DNA of 64,000 bases from an uncultured Bacteroidota bacterium (GCA_902523665.1 CABZAD010000004.1:1-64000), one strand, 5' to 3'. Positions 10,218-21,413 are shown, numbered from the stretch's first letter. Made by a program: numbers and translations. Notes: a model not told the origin generated them from the letters alone.

Positions 10218-11408
10218 ATGAAAAAAACTAAAGTTGTTGTTGCCTTGTCTGGAGGAGTTGACTCAAGTGTAGCTGCATATTTACTTAAAGATCAAGGATA
10301 TGAACTAATTGGTTTATTTATGAAAAATTGGCATGATGAAAGTGTTACGATATCAGATGAATGCCCATGGTTAGATGATAGTAATGATGCAATGCTAGTT
10401 GCAGATAAATTAAATATTCCATTTCAGGTTGTTGATTTAAGTAAAGACTATAAAGAGAAAATAATCGATTATATGTTTGATGAATACTCTAGAGGAAATA
10501 CACCAAATCCTGATATTTTATGTAACAGAGAAATAAAATTTGATGTTTTCATGGATGTTGCGCTTTCTTTAGGTGCAGATTATGTTGCAACAGGACATTA
10601 CTGTAGAATTATAAAAAATAATAATAATAATAGTACTAAATATGAGTTACACTCAGGAATAGACAAGACTAAAGATCAATCATATTTTTTATGTCAATTA
10701 AATCAAGATCAATTGAGTAAGATATTATTTCCAATAGGTGATTTAAGAAAAGATGAAGTAAGAAAAATTGCAAAAAAAAATAATTTAGTAACAGCTGAAA
10801 AAAAAGATTCTCAAGGTTTGTGCTTTGTTGGAAAGGTAAGCTTACCAGATTTTCTTCAACAAAAACTTAAGAAAAAGAAAGGAAATGTAATTGAAATATC
10901 AAGCGATTCTAAACTTTTTGACAAAAAAATAAAGTTTGTTGACGAAAAGGAAAGGCTCTTAAGTTTAGCTGATGACATTGATTACTCATTAAAAGATGGA
11001 AAAATTATAGGAGAGCATAATGGAGCCTATTATTACACTTTAGGTCAGAGAAAAGGTTTAGCTATTGGAGGATATAATGAGCCACTATATGTTATCTCAA
11101 CTAATACTCAAACAAATGAAATATTCGTTGGAGAGGGAAAAAATCATCCTGGTTTGATTAAAAAGGCTTTAAAGATTAAATTCTCTGATGTTAATTGGGT
11201 AAATGATTATTATAATTTTAAAAATTTAGGAGATTTAAAACTTAAAGCTAGGATAAGATACAGGCAGAAACTTCAAAAAATTTCTGTTTACAAACATCTT
11301 GATTATTTATATGTTGAATTTGATGATTTTCAATCTGCTGTGACAAAAGGCCAATTCCTTGCTATATATGATAATTCCCAATTAATTGTCTCAGGAGTAA
11401 TCTGTTAA
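10218..11408 (+). CDS. mnmA: tRNA-specific 2-thiouridylase MnmA
   Basis: 396 residues, slightly longer than the E. coli enzyme. MnmA adenylates and thiolates U34 at C2 in Lys, Glu and Gln tRNAs. The PP-loop [13 protein letters not shown] is at residues 11-23. The catalytic nucleophile Cys102 lies in NPDILCNREIKF and the persulfide Cys202 in DSQGLCFVGK, so both active cysteines are present. ATGHYCRI and YYTLGQRKGLAIGG are further family blocks. It ends the pyrG-yidC-mnmA run; the 104-base gap that follows holds the ribosomal operon promoter. Confidence 0.96.
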   Translation: MKKTKVVVALSGGVDSSVAAYLLKDQGYELIGLFMKNWHDESVTISDECPWLDDSNDAMLVADKLNIPFQVVDLSKDYKEKIIDYMFDEYSRGNTPNPDILCNREIKFDVFMDVALSLGADYVATGHYCRIIKNNNNNSTKYELHSGIDKTKDQSYFLCQLNQDQLSKILFPIGDLRKDEVRKIAKKNNLVTAEKKDSQGLCFVGKVSLPDFLQQKLKKKKGNVIEISSDSKLFDKKIKFVDEKERLLSLADDIDYSLKDGKIIGEHNGAYYYTLGQRKGLAIGGYNEPLYVISTNTQTNEIFVGEGKNHPGLIKKALKIKFSDVNWVNDYYNFKNLGDLKLKARIRYRQKLQKISVYKHLDYLYVEFDDFQSAVTKGQFLAIYDNSQLIVSGVIC

Positions 11409-11472
11409 GTTTTTTAATCCCTTTTTTTTAAAAAAACATTCAATTATACATACAATAACCAAAAAAAAATTT

Positions 11473-11480
11473 TAAATTTG
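11473..11480 (+). promoter_or_regulatory. -7 box TAAATTTG for the str-S10-spc-alpha operon
   Basis: Exact TAnnTTTG match within TTTTAAATTTGCAC, which is preceded by a run of nine A. The same core with an A-run stands before the L31 gene at 51664-51683. Predicted transcript start about 11484, giving a leader of roughly 29 bases to rpsL. No clear -33 TTTG is present; the A-tract may act as an upstream element, by inference. Confidence 0.6.
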
Positions 11481-11512
11481 CACGCTTTAATAAGGAATGT
11501 AACAATAATTGT

Positions 11513-11887
11513 ATGCCAACAATATCGCAGTTAGTAAGAAAAGGTAGAACTTCTTCGACAAAGAAGAGTAAATCTGTTGCTCTAAATAAATCACCTCAAA
11601 AAAGAGGAGTCTGTACAAGAGTTTACACAACTACTCCAAAGAAGCCAAACTCAGCAATGAGAAAGGTTGCAAGGGTTAGACTTACGAATGGAAAAGAGGT
11701 AAATGCATACATTCCAGGTGAAGGTCATAATCTCCAAGAACACTCTATAGTTTTAGTTAGAGGAGGAAGAGTAAAAGACTTGCCCGGAGTTAGATACCAT
11801 ATTGTAAGAGGAGCACTTGACACAGCTGGTGTAGAAGGGAGACTTCAACGAAGATCCAAGTATGGAGGAAAAAAACCTAAAAAATAA
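11513..11887 (+). CDS. rpsL: 30S ribosomal protein S12
   Basis: 124 residues, full length. S12 sits at the decoding centre. Conserved blocks are [31 protein letters not shown] and [20 protein letters not shown]. The lysine in [10 protein letters not shown] equivalent to E. coli K42/K43 is present, so there is no sign of the usual streptomycin-resistance substitutions. It is the first gene of the ribosomal super-operon, under the TAAATTTG promoter; rpsG follows after 8 bases. Confidence 0.98.
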   Translation: MPTISQLVRKGRTSSTKKSKSVALNKSPQKRGVCTRVYTTTPKKPNSAMRKVARVRLTNGKEVNAYIPGEGHNLQEHSIVLVRGGRVKDLPGVRYHIVRGALDTAGVEGRLQRRSKYGGKKPKK

Positions 11888-11895
11888 TTCCATAG

Positions 11896-12372
11896 ATGAG
11901 AAAGAAACAATCCAAAAAAAGAGCTCTACTACCTGATCCTAAGTTCAATGATCAACTTGTTACAAGGTTTGTTAATAATCTCATGCTACAGGGAAAAAAG
12001 TCCACTGCTTATAAAGTATTTTATGATGCAATTGATATTGTAGAAAACAAGAAAGAGGATGATGATAAATCTTCATTAGAACTATGGAAAGATGCTCTTT
12101 CTAATGTCATGCCACATGTAGAGGTGAGAAGTAGAAGGGTTGGGGGTGCTACTTTTCAAATACCAACTCCAATCAGACCTGACAGAAAAATTTCAATTGC
12201 AATGAAATGGTTAATTTCTTCCTCAAGAAAAAGAAATGAAAAGTCCATGGCAGTTAAATTAGCTCAAGAAATTCTTGCTGCTGCTAAAGAGGAGGGAGCT
12301 GCTGTTAAGAAAAGAGTCGATACTCACAAAATGGCTGAAGCGAATAAAGCCTTTTCACACTTTAGATTTTAA
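11896..12372 (+). CDS. rpsG: 30S ribosomal protein S7
   Basis: 158 residues. S7 nucleates assembly of the 30S head on 16S rRNA. It begins [17 protein letters not shown] and contains [19 protein letters not shown] and [20 protein letters not shown], the normal C-terminus. It lies between rpsL (8 bases) and fusA (9 bases), the standard str order. Nothing unusual. Confidence 0.98.
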   Translation: MRKKQSKKRALLPDPKFNDQLVTRFVNNLMLQGKKSTAYKVFYDAIDIVENKKEDDDKSSLELWKDALSNVMPHVEVRSRRVGGATFQIPTPIRPDRKISIAMKWLISSSRKRNEKSMAVKLAQEILAAAKEEGAAVKKRVDTHKMAEANKAFSHFRF

Positions 12373-12381
12373 CATTCAATT

Positions 12382-14511
12382 ATGTCAAGAGATTTAAAAT
12401 TTACAAGAAACATTGGTATTGCTGCTCACATTGATGCGGGTAAGACTACTACTACAGAAAGAATTTTGTTCTACACAGGAGTTAGTCACAAGATTGGTGA
12501 AGTTCATGATGGTGCTGCAACTATGGATTGGATGGAGCAAGAGCAAGAAAGAGGTATAACTATTACCTCTGCTGCAACTACATGTAATTGGAACTTTCCA
12601 ACTAATCAAGGAAAATCAGTAGATGATACTAAATCTTATCATTTTAACATCATTGATACTCCTGGCCATGTTGATTTTACAGTAGAAGTAAACAGATCTT
12701 TAAGAGTCCTTGATGGACTTGTTTTTTTATTTTCAGCTGTAGATGGTGTTGAACCACAATCTGAAACTAACTGGAGACTAGCTGATAATTACAAAGTTCC
12801 TAGAATAGGTTTTGTTAATAAAATGGATAGACAAGGATCCAACTTTCTTGGTGTATGTAATCAAGTCATAGATAAACTGGGTTCCAAGGCTGTACCAATT
12901 GTTCTAAATATTGGTGATGAAGAGGACTTTAAAGGTATTGTAGATCTTGTTAAGAATCAAGCAATTGTATGGCATGATGATAACTTTGGATCAACATTTG
13001 ATATTGTTCATATCCCAAATGATTTAAAAGATGAGGCGGAGAGACTTCGTGCTGAGTTAATTGAAGCTGTAGCTGAATATGATGAAAATCTTTTAGAAAA
13101 GTATTTTGACGATCCTGATTCAATAACTGAAGATGAAGTTCACAATGCCTTAAGAGCAGCAACTCAAGATATCAGTATCATTCCAATGATTTGTGGATCT
13201 GCATTTAAAAACAAAGGTGTTCAATTTTTACTAGATGCAGTATGTAGATATTTACCATCTCCTGAAGACAAAGATGCTATTACAGGTACAAAACCGAATT
13301 CTGAAGATGAAATTTCAAGACTTCCCAAAGTATCTGAACCTTTTTCAGCACTTGCCTTTAAAATTGCTACAGATCCATATGTAGGTAGACTTGCTTTTTT
13401 CAGAGTATACTCTGGTAGATTAGATGCTGGATCATATGTGCTTAATAATAGATCTGAAGATAGAGAAAGAATTTCTAGAATTTATCAGATGCATTCAAAT
13501 AAGCAAAATGCAATTGATTTCATTGAAGCTGGCGATATTGGAGCTGCTGTTGGATTTAAAGATATTAAAACAGGGGACACTTTATCCTCTGAGAAGCACC
13601 CAATAGTGTTAGAAAGTATGGTTTTTCCTGACCCAGTTATTGGTGTTGCAGTTGAACCTAAGACCAAAGCTGATGTTGATAAATTAGGAATGGCTCTTGG
13701 AAAATTAGCTGAAGAGGATCCTACATTTCAAGTTAAAACAGATGAAGCTTCTGGCCAAACTGTAATTTCAGGTATGGGAGAACTTCACCTTGACATTATT
13801 GTTGATCGGTTAAGAAGAGAATTTAAAGTTGAAGTTAATCAAGGTCAACCTCAAGTTGAGTATAAAGAATCTCTAACTCAATCTGCAGATCACAGAGAGA
13901 CTTATAAAAAACAAACTGGTGGTAGAGGTAAATTTGCAGATATTGTTTTTACAATTGAACCAGGAGAAAAAGGTAAGGCCGGACTTGAATTTGTTAATCT
14001 TATTAAAGGTGGAAACATTCCTAGGGAATATATTCCATCTGTTGAAAAGGGTTTCAAAGATTCAATGAAAAATGGCCCTCTTGCAGGGTTTGAGGTAGAT
14101 TCAATGAAAGTAATACTCAAAGATGGTTCATTCCACCCTGTTGATTCAGATTCATTATCATTTGAATTAGCTGCTAAGCTTGCATTTAAAACTGCGGCAA
14201 AAGCAGCAAAAGCAGTAATTATGGAACCGATAATGAACTTAGAAGTTATAACTCCTGAAGAGAATATGGGTGACATAGTAGGTGATCTTAATAGAAGAAG
14301 AGGTCAAGTCAATTCCATGGATGATAGAGCAGGAGCAAAAGTTGTTAAGGGCGAGGTTCCTTTATCTGAAATGTTTGGATATGTAACTTCTTTAAGAACA
14401 CTTTCATCTGGAAGAGCAACATCTACAATGGAATTTTCTCATTATGCAGAAACTCCAACTAATATATCAGAAACTGTTATTTCTGAAGTGAAAGGAAATA
14501 CAACAGAATAA
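12382..14511 (+). CDS. fusA: Elongation factor G
   Basis: 709 residues. EF-G is the GTPase that drives ribosomal translocation and, with RRF, recycling. G-domain motifs are [15 protein letters not shown] (P-loop, about 17-31), [10 protein letters not shown] (switch I end), [12 protein letters not shown] and [10 protein letters not shown]. Domain II and IV-V blocks include [18 protein letters not shown] and [20 protein letters not shown]. It ends the str section; rpsJ starts 9 bases later with no tuf gene between, an arrangement common in Bacteroidota. Confidence 0.98.
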   Translation: MSRDLKFTRNIGIAAHIDAGKTTTTERILFYTGVSHKIGEVHDGAATMDWMEQEQERGITITSAATTCNWNFPTNQGKSVDDTKSYHFNIIDTPGHVDFTVEVNRSLRVLDGLVFLFSAVDGVEPQSETNWRLADNYKVPRIGFVNKMDRQGSNFLGVCNQVIDKLGSKAVPIVLNIGDEEDFKGIVDLVKNQAIVWHDDNFGSTFDIVHIPNDLKDEAERLRAELIEAVAEYDENLLEKYFDDPDSITEDEVHNALRAATQDISIIPMICGSAFKNKGVQFLLDAVCRYLPSPEDKDAITGTKPNSEDEISRLPKVSEPFSALAFKIATDPYVGRLAFFRVYSGRLDAGSYVLNNRSEDRERISRIYQMHSNKQNAIDFIEAGDIGAAVGFKDIKTGDTLSSEKHPIVLESMVFPDPVIGVAVEPKTKADVDKLGMALGKLAEEDPTFQVKTDEASGQTVISGMGELHLDIIVDRLRREFKVEVNQGQPQVEYKESLTQSADHRETYKKQTGGRGKFADIVFTIEPGEKGKAGLEFVNLIKGGNIPREYIPSVEKGFKDSMKNGPLAGFEVDSMKVILKDGSFHPVDSDSLSFELAAKLAFKTAAKAAKAVIMEPIMNLEVITPEENMGDIVGDLNRRRGQVNSMDDRAGAKVVKGEVPLSEMFGYVTSLRTLSSGRATSTMEFSHYAETPTNISETVISEVKGNTTE

Positions 14512-14520
14512 ATAATAGAT

Positions 14521-14826
14521 ATGAGTCAAAAAATTAGAATTAAATTAAAATCTTATGATTACAACTTAGTTGATAAGTCAGCTGATAAGATTGTTAAAAC
14601 TGTAAAAAATACAGGTGCAATCGTCACTGGGCCTATTCCTTTACCAACTCACAAAAAGATTTTTACTGTTCTAAGATCACCTCATGTAAATAAGAAATCT
14701 AGAGAGCAATTTAAATTGTGCTCCTATAAAAGGTTATTAGATATCTACAGTTCATCTTCAAAGACAGTTGATGCCCTAATGAAATTAGAACTTCCAAGTG
14801 GAGTTGAAGTTGAAATTAAAGTATAA
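14521..14826 (+). CDS. rpsJ: 30S ribosomal protein S10
   Basis: 101 residues. S10 is a 30S head protein and, as NusE, part of antitermination complexes. Conserved segments are [44 protein letters not shown] (seen in parts) and [13 protein letters not shown] at the C-terminus. First gene of the S10 section, directly downstream of fusA (9 bases), with no separate promoter seen. Confidence 0.98.
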   Translation: MSQKIRIKLKSYDYNLVDKSADKIVKTVKNTGAIVTGPIPLPTHKKIFTVLRSPHVNKKSREQFKLCSYKRLLDIYSSSSKTVDALMKLELPSGVEVEIKV

Positions 14827-14831
14827 AGGTT

Positions 14832-15446
14832 ATGTCAGGTATTATTGGTAAAAAAGTTGGAATGACAAGTATCTACGATGAAAGTGGAAAGAATATACCA
14901 TGCACTATACTTCAAGTTGGTCCTTGTACTATTACCCAAATTAAAACTGAGGATAGGGATGGATATTCATCTTTCCAACTTGGATTTGATGAAAAGACAA
15001 AGAATACCACTAAATCATATGAGGGTCAATTTAAAAAAAGTAAGTCTAAACCAATGAATAAACTAGCTGAATTTAATGGTTTTGAAGGTGACCTTAAACT
15101 TGGTGATAAAATTACTGTAGAGCACTTTGTGGAAGGAGAATATGTTGATGTTTCAGGTTTTACAAAGGGTAAAGGATTTCAAGGTGTTGTAAAGCGACAT
15201 GGTTTTGCAGGTGTAGGGGATTCAACTCATGGTCAGCACAACAGATTAAGAGCCCCTGGTTCTATTGGTGCTGGTTCAAGCCCATCAAGAGTCTTCAAGG
15301 GTATGAGGATGGCTGGTCAGACTGGAAATTCAAAGGTAAAAGTTCTTAACCTAAAAGTTGTAAAGGTTATGTCTGAAGATAACATCTTAATTGTTAGAGG
15401 TAGTGTACCGGGTCATAATAACTCATATATAATTGTTCAAAAGTAA
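14832..15446 (+). CDS. rplC: 50S ribosomal protein L3
   Basis: 204 residues. L3 binds 23S rRNA near the peptidyl-transferase centre. It opens with [16 protein letters not shown] and has the long-loop region [20 protein letters not shown] and [15 protein letters not shown]. Gap of 5 bases after rpsJ; its TAA shares one base with the ATG of rplD, suggesting translational coupling. Confidence 0.98.
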   Translation: MSGIIGKKVGMTSIYDESGKNIPCTILQVGPCTITQIKTEDRDGYSSFQLGFDEKTKNTTKSYEGQFKKSKSKPMNKLAEFNGFEGDLKLGDKITVEHFVEGEYVDVSGFTKGKGFQGVVKRHGFAGVGDSTHGQHNRLRAPGSIGAGSSPSRVFKGMRMAGQTGNSKVKVLNLKVVKVMSEDNILIVRGSVPGHNNSYIIVQK

Positions 15447-16072
15447 TGGAACTTAAAGTACATAATATAAAAGGTAAAGAAACTGACAAAAGGGTCAAGT
15501 TAAACAAGTCAATTTTTGGAATTGAACCAAATGACCATGCAATTTATCTTGATGTTAAACAATACCTTGCGAACAATCGTAAAGGTCTTCACAAGTCAAA
15601 AGAGAGAGCTGAAATTGCTGGAAGTACTAGAAAGATTAAGAAGCAGAAAGGTACTGGGACTGCAAGAGCTGGAAGTATAAAGAACCCACTATTTAGAGGT
15701 GGTGGTAGAGTGTTTGGACCAAGACCAAGATCTTACGATCAAAAAGTAAATAAAAAAGTAAAGAAATTAGCAAGAAAGTCTGCCCTTGCATATAAACTCA
15801 AAAACAAAGAAGTTTTAATTTTAGAAGATTTTAAATTTTCAAGTCCAAAAACTTCAGATTATATAAAAATTATAAAGGCTTTTGGTTTGGAATCAAAAAA
15901 GACTTTACTAGTAACAAGCGAAACAAATAAAAATATTTATTTGTCCTCACGAAATATAAAAAATTCAAAAGTTATGATTAACTCAGAATTAAACACTTAT
16001 GAGATTACAGATGCTAACAACATATTAATTTTAGAAAGTGCGGTTGAAGGAATAGAAACAACCTTGAAATAA
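15446..16072 (+). CDS. rplD: 50S ribosomal protein L4
   Basis: 208 residues. L4 lines the exit tunnel through its long loop, here KQKGTGTARAGSIKNPLFRG followed by GGRVFGPRPRSY, and in E. coli also represses its own operon. C-terminal ILESAVEGIETTL is normal. Start overlaps the rplC stop by one base. No obvious S10-leader-like structure exists upstream of rpsJ, so L4 autoregulation of that type cannot be inferred here. Confidence 0.97.
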   Translation: MELKVHNIKGKETDKRVKLNKSIFGIEPNDHAIYLDVKQYLANNRKGLHKSKERAEIAGSTRKIKKQKGTGTARAGSIKNPLFRGGGRVFGPRPRSYDQKVNKKVKKLARKSALAYKLKNKEVLILEDFKFSSPKTSDYIKIIKAFGLESKKTLLVTSETNKNIYLSSRNIKNSKVMINSELNTYEITDANNILILESAVEGIETTLK

Positions 16073-16080
16073 ATTAGATC

Positions 16081-16371
16081 ATGGATATACTTATAAAACC
16101 AATATTAACAGAGAAAGCAACAAACGAAAGTGAATTGAGAAATTCATATACTTTCATTGTTTCAAAGTCTGCAAACAAGGTTGAAATTAAAAAAGCTGTT
16201 GAAGCTTCCTATGGAGTTTCAGTTGAGAAAGTTAGAACTATGATTTATGGAGCAGAAACAAGGACCAGGTTTACAAAACGTGGTATCCAGAAAAGTAAAA
16301 AAGGTCCATACAAAAAAGCAATTGTCAAAGTATCAGACGGAGATAGAATAGACTTCTTCGCAAATTTATAA
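16081..16371 (+). CDS. rplW: 50S ribosomal protein L23
   Basis: 96 residues. L23 lies at the tunnel exit and docks SRP and trigger factor. [37 protein letters not shown] and the loop [20 protein letters not shown] mark it. Gap of 8 bases from rplD and 2 bases to rplB. Confidence 0.97.
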   Translation: MDILIKPILTEKATNESELRNSYTFIVSKSANKVEIKKAVEASYGVSVEKVRTMIYGAETRTRFTKRGIQKSKKGPYKKAIVKVSDGDRIDFFANL

Positions 16372-16373
16372 TT

Positions 16374-17198
16374 ATGCCTGTTAGAAAATTGAAACCGGTT
16401 ACGCCATCTCAAAGATTTAGAATTGTTAATGGATTCGATGCTTTAACATCTGATAAACCTGAAAAGTCTCTATTAGTTACAAAGAAAAGAACTGGTGGTA
16501 GAAATAACCATGGTAAGATGACTAGTAAATATAGAGGAGGTGGACATAAAAAGAGATATAGAATTATTGATTTTAAAAGAGATAAGTTTGATGTGAGTGC
16601 TGAAGTAAAATCAATTGAGTATGATCCAAATAGAACAGCATTTATCTCCTTGCTAGAATACAAAGATGGAGAAAAGAGATATATAATTGCTCAAAATGGA
16701 CTTAAAATTGGACAAACAGTTTTATCTGGTGAATCAGCTACTCCTGAAATTGGAAATGCAATGCCTGTTAATAAGATTCCTTTAGGAACCATCATTTCTT
16801 GTATTGAATTAAATCCAGGCAAAGGTGCAAGTATTTCAAGAAGTGCAGGTTCTTTTGCACAATTAATGGCAAAAGAAGGCAGATATGTAACAATTAAACT
16901 TCCTTCAGGGGAAACAAGGATGATTTTGAAAACTTGTTATGCAACTATTGGCGCAGTTTCTAATTCAGACAATCAGCTTATATCATCTGGTAAAGCTGGA
17001 AGGAAAAGATGGCTTGGTAGAAGACCAAGAACAAGACCAGTTGCCATGAACCCAGTTGATCATCCAATGGGAGGTGGAGAAGGTAAAGCATCAGGAGGTC
17101 ACCCTAGATCTAAAAAAGGAATACCTGCTAAAGGATACAGAACTAGATCCAAGAAGAAATCATCTTCTAGGTTTATTATAGAACGAAGAAAAAAATAA
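16374..17198 (+). CDS. rplB: 50S ribosomal protein L2
   Basis: 274 residues. L2 is a core 23S rRNA-binding protein needed for subunit association and peptidyl transfer. Blocks include [30 protein letters not shown] and [20 protein letters not shown], the last carrying the conserved His of the catalytic-centre region. The C-terminal [16 protein letters not shown] is basic as usual. Gap of 6 bases to rpsS. Confidence 0.98.
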   Translation: MPVRKLKPVTPSQRFRIVNGFDALTSDKPEKSLLVTKKRTGGRNNHGKMTSKYRGGGHKKRYRIIDFKRDKFDVSAEVKSIEYDPNRTAFISLLEYKDGEKRYIIAQNGLKIGQTVLSGESATPEIGNAMPVNKIPLGTIISCIELNPGKGASISRSAGSFAQLMAKEGRYVTIKLPSGETRMILKTCYATIGAVSNSDNQLISSGKAGRKRWLGRRPRTRPVAMNPVDHPMGGGEGKASGGHPRSKKGIPAKGYRTRSKKKSSSRFIIERRKK

Positions 17199-17204
17199 GA
17201 AGTA

Positions 17205-17471
17205 ATGTCAAGATCATTAAAAAAAGGACCATATGTACATTTAAGCCTTCTAAAGAAGGTAAATAAAAATATTGAGGATAATAAGAAGGATGTTATCAAG
17301 ACCTGGTCTAGATCATCAATGATCATTCCTGATTTTGTTGGACAAACTATTGCTGTTCATAATGGTAAACAATTTATACCTGTCTACATTACTGAAAATA
17401 TGGTTGGTCATAAACTTGGAGAATTTTCCCCGACAAGATCATTTAAAGGTCATACTGGTAATAAAAGATAA
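17205..17471 (+). CDS. rpsS: 30S ribosomal protein S19
   Basis: 88 residues. S19 binds the 30S head with S13. [39 protein letters not shown] and [16 protein letters not shown] are typical. Gap of 19 bases to rplV, one of the larger gaps in the operon. Confidence 0.98.
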   Translation: MSRSLKKGPYVHLSLLKKVNKNIEDNKKDVIKTWSRSSMIIPDFVGQTIAVHNGKQFIPVYITENMVGHKLGEFSPTRSFKGHTGNKR

Positions 17472-17490
17472 ATAATATTGATTTAAATAA

Positions 17491-17892
17491 ATGGGATCGA
17501 GAAAAAGAAATAGTGCAGAAAAGATAAAGGAAGCAAAGAAGGACTTAGCATTTGCCAAACTAAATAATTGTCCTACTTCGCCTAGGAAGATGCGTCTTGT
17601 AGCTGATCAAATCAGAGGTGAAGATATTTCAAGTGCATTATCGATATTAAAGTTTAGCCCAAAAGAAGCTTCGAAAAGATTAGAAAAACTTTTAGTCTCT
17701 GCTATATCAAATTGGCAATCCAAAAATGAAAATTCTAATCTTGATTCAGCTCAACTTTTTGTTAAGGAAATTAGAGTTGATAGTGGAAGTATGCTAAAGA
17801 GAATTAGAACAGCCCCTCAGGGTAGAGCTCACAGAATCAGAAAGAGATCTAATCATGTAACATTAGTTCTTTCATCAAAAACAATAACTTAA
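17491..17892 (+). CDS. rplV: 50S ribosomal protein L22
   Basis: 133 residues, with a Bacteroidota-style extended N-terminus ([19 protein letters not shown]) before the conserved [18 protein letters not shown]. The tunnel-lining beta hairpin is [20 protein letters not shown] with normal length, so no macrolide-type deletion is visible. Its stop codon abuts the ATG of rpsC. Confidence 0.97.
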   Translation: MGSRKRNSAEKIKEAKKDLAFAKLNNCPTSPRKMRLVADQIRGEDISSALSILKFSPKEASKRLEKLLVSAISNWQSKNENSNLDSAQLFVKEIRVDSGSMLKRIRTAPQGRAHRIRKRSNHVTLVLSSKTIT

Positions 17893-18603
17893 ATGGGACA
17901 GAAGACAAATCCGATAGGAAATAGATTAGGAATTATCAGAGGCTGGGACTCCAATTGGTGGGGTGGTAGAGATTATGGCGATAAGATAGCAGAAGATGAT
18001 AAAATTAGAAAATATATATATGCTAGGCTTTCTCGAGCAAGTGTTTCAAGTATAATAATTGAGAGAACTCTTAAATTGATAATAATAACTATTACTACTG
18101 CAAGGCCTGGTATTATTATCGGTAAAGCTGGATCAGAAGTTGATAAGTTAAAGGAAGAATTAAAAAAAATAACATCTAAAGATGTACAACTTAACATTTT
18201 TGAAATCAAACGTCCTGAGTTAGATGCTTTTTTAGTTGGTAATAGTATAGCAAGACAGATAGAAAATAGAATCTCTTTTAGAAGAGCCATAAAAATGGCG
18301 ATTGCTGCTGCAATGAGAATGAATGCAGAAGGTATTAAAATTCAAATATCTGGAAGGCTTAATGGCGCTGAAATGGCTAGATCTGAATCTTACAAAGAAG
18401 GTAGAATCCCATTATCTACTTTTAGAGCAGATATTGATTATGCAATTGTAGAGGCTCATACTACTTATGGTAGACTTGGTATAAAAGTTTGGATTATGAA
18501 GGGAGAGGTATATGGAAAAAGGGAATTATCCCCTTTAACTGGAATGAAAAATTCCTCTAACAATTCAAAAAAGAATAATAGACAAAGAGATAGAAAAAAT
18601 TAA
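17893..18603 (+). CDS. rpsC: 30S ribosomal protein S3
   Basis: 236 residues. S3 forms part of the mRNA entry site and helicase. [20 protein letters not shown] followed by [15 protein letters not shown] is the insertion typical of Bacteroidota S3. The KH domain shows [40 protein letters not shown] and GVKVWI-like [17 protein letters not shown] are conserved. The tail ends in a low-complexity Asn/Lys/Arg run. Confidence 0.98.
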   Translation: MGQKTNPIGNRLGIIRGWDSNWWGGRDYGDKIAEDDKIRKYIYARLSRASVSSIIIERTLKLIIITITTARPGIIIGKAGSEVDKLKEELKKITSKDVQLNIFEIKRPELDAFLVGNSIARQIENRISFRRAIKMAIAAAMRMNAEGIKIQISGRLNGAEMARSESYKEGRIPLSTFRADIDYAIVEAHTTYGRLGIKVWIMKGEVYGKRELSPLTGMKNSSNNSKKNNRQRDRKN

Positions 18604-18610
18604 ATAGAGT

Positions 18611-19042
18611 ATGTTACAACCGAAAAGGACCAAATATAGAAAGACACAAAAGGGCCGTATGAAAGGCCTATCACAGCGTGGCCATAGATTATCCAATGGA
18701 ATGTTTGGTATTAAATCCTTAGAATCCAAATTTATTACCTCTAGGCAAATTGAAGCCGCTAGAATTGCTGCAACAAGATATATGAAGAGAGAGGGTCAAC
18801 TTTGGATAAAAATATTTCCAGACAAACCTATAACTAAAAAACCTTTAGAGGTAAGGATGGGAAAAGGTAAAGGTGCTCCAGAGTATTTTGTCGCAGTTGT
18901 TAAACCTGGGAGAGTTCTTTTTGAAGTTTCTGGTGTGCCACTAGCTGTTGCTAAAGAGGCACTCAGACTAGCTGCTCAAAAGTTACCTGTAACAACAAAA
19001 TTTATTATTGCAAGAGATTTTAAGGGATATTATGAAAATTAG
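18611..19042 (+). CDS. rplP: 50S ribosomal protein L16
   Basis: 143 residues. L16 organises the A-site region of the 50S subunit. [59 protein letters not shown] and [17 protein letters not shown] are all present. The gene overlaps rpmC by 11 bases, consistent with coupled translation. Confidence 0.98.
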   Translation: MLQPKRTKYRKTQKGRMKGLSQRGHRLSNGMFGIKSLESKFITSRQIEAARIAATRYMKREGQLWIKIFPDKPITKKPLEVRMGKGKGAPEYFVAVVKPGRVLFEVSGVPLAVAKEALRLAAQKLPVTTKFIIARDFKGYYEN

Positions 19043-19232
19043 TGAAATTAGAAATATGACAATTGATGAGTTAAATGAAAAATTAACTGATACTTCAAAA
19101 AAGTTATCACAGTTAAAATTTAACAATTCTGTTCAAACAATAGATAATCCTCTTGAAATTAAAAATTTGAGAAGACAGCTTGCTAGGCTTAAAACAATAT
19201 TAAACGAAAAAAAACAAGATAATGGTAACTAG
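19032..19232 (+). CDS. rpmC: 50S ribosomal protein L29
   Basis: 66 residues from ATG 19032; an earlier in-frame ATG at 19008 would add an atypical leader. Conserved [18 protein letters not shown] and [19 protein letters not shown] identify L29, a two-helix protein at the tunnel exit. It overlaps rplP by 11 bases at its start and rpsQ by 11 bases at its end. Confidence 0.95.
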   Translation: MKISEIRNMTIDELNEKLTDTSKKLSQLKFNNSVQTIDNPLEIKNLRRQLARLKTILNEKKQDNGN

Positions 19233-19479
19233 AAGTTTAAGAAAAGAAAGAATTGGGATTGTTTCATCTAATAAAATGGAAAAATCTGTCGTTGTATCTG
19301 AGGTTAAGAAGGTTAAGCATCCTGTTTACGGAAAGTTTGTTTTAAAAACTAAGAAATATGTGGCTCATGATGAAAAAAATGATTGCAATGAAGGAGATAC
19401 TGTTAAGATTATGGAAACTAGACCAATGAGTAAGACTAAAAAATGGAGAATTGTAGAAATAATAGAAAGAGCAAAATAA
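19222..19479 (+). CDS. rpsQ: 30S ribosomal protein S17
   Basis: 85 residues. S17 is an early 16S rRNA binder. It starts [20 protein letters not shown] and contains [38 protein letters not shown]. Overlaps rpmC by 11 bases; one base separates it from rplN. Confidence 0.97.
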   Translation: MVTRSLRKERIGIVSSNKMEKSVVVSEVKKVKHPVYGKFVLKTKKYVAHDEKNDCNEGDTVKIMETRPMSKTKKWRIVEIIERAK

Positions 19480-19480
19480 T

Positions 19481-19849
19481 ATGGTACAAGCAGAATCAAG
19501 ACTTAAAGTAGCAGATAATACAGGAGCTAAGGAAGTTCTTACAATACGCGTGTTGGGTGGTACCAAAAGAAGATATGCAAGATTAGGAGACAAAATTGTT
19601 GTAACTGTAAAAGATGCTACACCTAATGGTACGGTAAAAAAAGGTCAAGTTTCTCTTGCTGTTGTTGTAAGAACAAAGAAAGAGGTTAGAAGAATTGACG
19701 GCTCATACATTAGATTCGATGAGAATGCCTGTGTATTACTCGCTCAAACTGGTGAAATGAGAGGAACTAGGGTGTTTGGCCCTGTCGCAAGAGAATTGAG
19801 AGACAAACAATTTATGAAAATTGTTTCGTTAGCACCTGAGGTTTTATAA
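19481..19849 (+). CDS. rplN: 50S ribosomal protein L14
   Basis: 122 residues, exactly the common length. L14 contributes to an intersubunit bridge. [40 protein letters not shown] and [20 protein letters not shown] are highly conserved. Seven bases to rplX. Confidence 0.98.
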   Translation: MVQAESRLKVADNTGAKEVLTIRVLGGTKRRYARLGDKIVVTVKDATPNGTVKKGQVSLAVVVRTKKEVRRIDGSYIRFDENACVLLAQTGEMRGTRVFGPVARELRDKQFMKIVSLAPEVL

Positions 19850-19856
19850 TAAAGAA

Positions 19857-20168
19857 ATGAATAAAATTAAAATTAAAAAAGGAGATCAAGTTCTAGTTAT
19901 AGCTGGAGAGTATAAGGGTACAAAAGGTGCAGTCTTAAAAGTGCTTTACAATTCAAATAAAGCAATAGTTGAGGGTGTAAACACTGTCAAAAGACATACA
20001 AAGCCAAACTCTGAAAACCCTAAAGGTGGAATAATTGAAAAACAATTAGCAATAGACATATCTAATTTATCATTAATGACAAAAGATGGAACAAAGACTA
20101 GGATAGGATTTGAAATTCAGGATGGAAATAAAATTAGAATATCAACAAAATCTAAAGAAACTATATAA
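19857..20168 (+). CDS. rplX: 50S ribosomal protein L24
   Basis: 103 residues. L24 initiates 50S assembly. The KOW motif appears in [20 protein letters not shown], followed by [14 protein letters not shown] and [17 protein letters not shown]. Two bases separate it from rplE. Confidence 0.97.
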   Translation: MNKIKIKKGDQVLVIAGEYKGTKGAVLKVLYNSNKAIVEGVNTVKRHTKPNSENPKGGIIEKQLAIDISNLSLMTKDGTKTRIGFEIQDGNKIRISTKSKETI

Positions 20169-20170
20169 TT

Positions 20171-20719
20171 ATGACATATTCACCAAGACTTAAAGACGAT
20201 TACTCTAACAAGATTGTAAAAGATTTGCAAGAGAGTCTTGACTTAAAAAATGTTATGCAAGTCCCAGCTTTAGTTAAAATTGTCATTTCAAAAGGAGTTG
20301 GAGCTGCTGTTAGTGACAAGAAGTTAATTGATTATGCTGTTGAAGAATTAACTTTAATATCTGGACAGAAAGCAATTGCTACATTATCAAAGAAGGATGT
20401 TGCTTCTTTTAAATTAAGAAAAGGTACTCCTATTGGTGCAAAAGTTACATTAAGAGGTGATAGGATGTATGAATTCCTCGACAGACTTATTACAATTGCT
20501 CTTCCTAGAGTTAGAGATTTCCAAGGTGTTAAATCTGATGGATTTGATGGTAGAGGTAATTATAACCTTGGGATCAAAGAACAAATTATCTTTCCTGAAA
20601 TCAATATTGATAAAGTAAATAATATATCAGGTATGGATATAACATTTGTAACTAATTCAAATTCTAATAAAGAAGCAAAAGCATTATTAACTAATTTAGG
20701 GTTACCTTTTAAAAAATAA
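20171..20719 (+). CDS. rplE: 50S ribosomal protein L5
   Basis: 182 residues. L5 binds 5S rRNA and contacts the P-site t[43 protein letters not shown] and [20 protein letters not shown] identify it; [20 protein letters not shown] is also standard. Three bases to rpsN. Confidence 0.98.
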   Translation: MTYSPRLKDDYSNKIVKDLQESLDLKNVMQVPALVKIVISKGVGAAVSDKKLIDYAVEELTLISGQKAIATLSKKDVASFKLRKGTPIGAKVTLRGDRMYEFLDRLITIALPRVRDFQGVKSDGFDGRGNYNLGIKEQIIFPEINIDKVNNISGMDITFVTNSNSNKEAKALLTNLGLPFKK

Positions 20720-20722
20720 ATT

Positions 20723-20992
20723 ATGGCAAAAGAATCGATGAAAGCTAGGGAAAGAAAAAGACAAAGAATTGTAGCTAAATATGCTGCAAAAAGAAAGTCT
20801 CTTAAAGAAGCTAAAGACTATATTGGTCTTCAAAAGCTTCCAAAAAATGCTTCTCCAATTAGACTTCATAATAGGTGTAAATTAACTGGAAGACCAAAGG
20901 GTTATATTAGACAATTTGGTATTTCGAGAGTGATGTTCAGAGAAATGGCAAATAAAGGTTTAATTCCAGGTGTAACTAAAGCGAGTTGGTAA
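20723..20992 (+). CDS. rpsN: 30S ribosomal protein S14, zinc-free type
   Basis: 89 residues, the long form. It contains a single Cys ([19 protein letters not shown]) and lacks the paired CxxC motifs of the short zinc-binding S14, so it is the C-minus type. The C-terminus [19 protein letters not shown] is conserved. Ten bases to rpsH. Confidence 0.98.
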   Translation: MAKESMKARERKRQRIVAKYAAKRKSLKEAKDYIGLQKLPKNASPIRLHNRCKLTGRPKGYIRQFGISRVMFREMANKGLIPGVTKASW

Positions 20993-21002
20993 ATAAAAGA
21001 TT

Positions 21003-21404
21003 ATGTATACAGATACTATTGCAGATTATTTAACAAGAGTCAGAAATGCTAGCATGGCTGGCCATAAAGTTGTAGATATTCCCTCATCTAATATCAAGAA
21101 GGATATAACTAAAATTCTTTTTGATCAAGGTTATATACTCAGTTATAAATTTGAAGATACTGACAACAAGCAGGGTAATATTAAAATTGCTCTAAAATAT
21201 GACTCAGTTTCAAAACAACCTGTGATTAAAGAAATCCAGAGAATCAGTAAGCCGGGGCTAAGAAAATACTCTAGTTCAAGAGACTTTCCAAGAATTTTGA
21301 ATGGTCTTGGTATATCTATTGTGTCAACCTCTAAAGGTGTAATGACCGGAAAGCAGGCTTCAAGTCAAAATATTGGTGGTGAATTAATTTGTTATGTTTT
21401 TTAA
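21003..21404 (+). CDS. rpsH: 30S ribosomal protein S8
   Basis: 133 residues. S8 binds the central 16S domain and represses the spc operon in E. coli. YTDTIADYLTRVRNASMAGH, SKPGLRKYSSSRDFPRILNG and GISIVSTSKGVMTGKQA are typical, with the C-terminal GGELICYVF. Nine bases to rplF. Confidence 0.98.
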   Translation: MYTDTIADYLTRVRNASMAGHKVVDIPSSNIKKDITKILFDQGYILSYKFEDTDNKQGNIKIALKYDSVSKQPVIKEIQRISKPGLRKYSSSRDFPRILNGLGISIVSTSKGVMTGKQASSQNIGGELICYVF

Positions 21405-21413
21405 ATATATATT

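Noticed and set aside
11409-11460. Possible terminator after mnmA (T-run and A-run able to pair)
   Set aside because: The pairing is only A-T homopolymer with a long loop and no GC core; not distinguishable from base composition.
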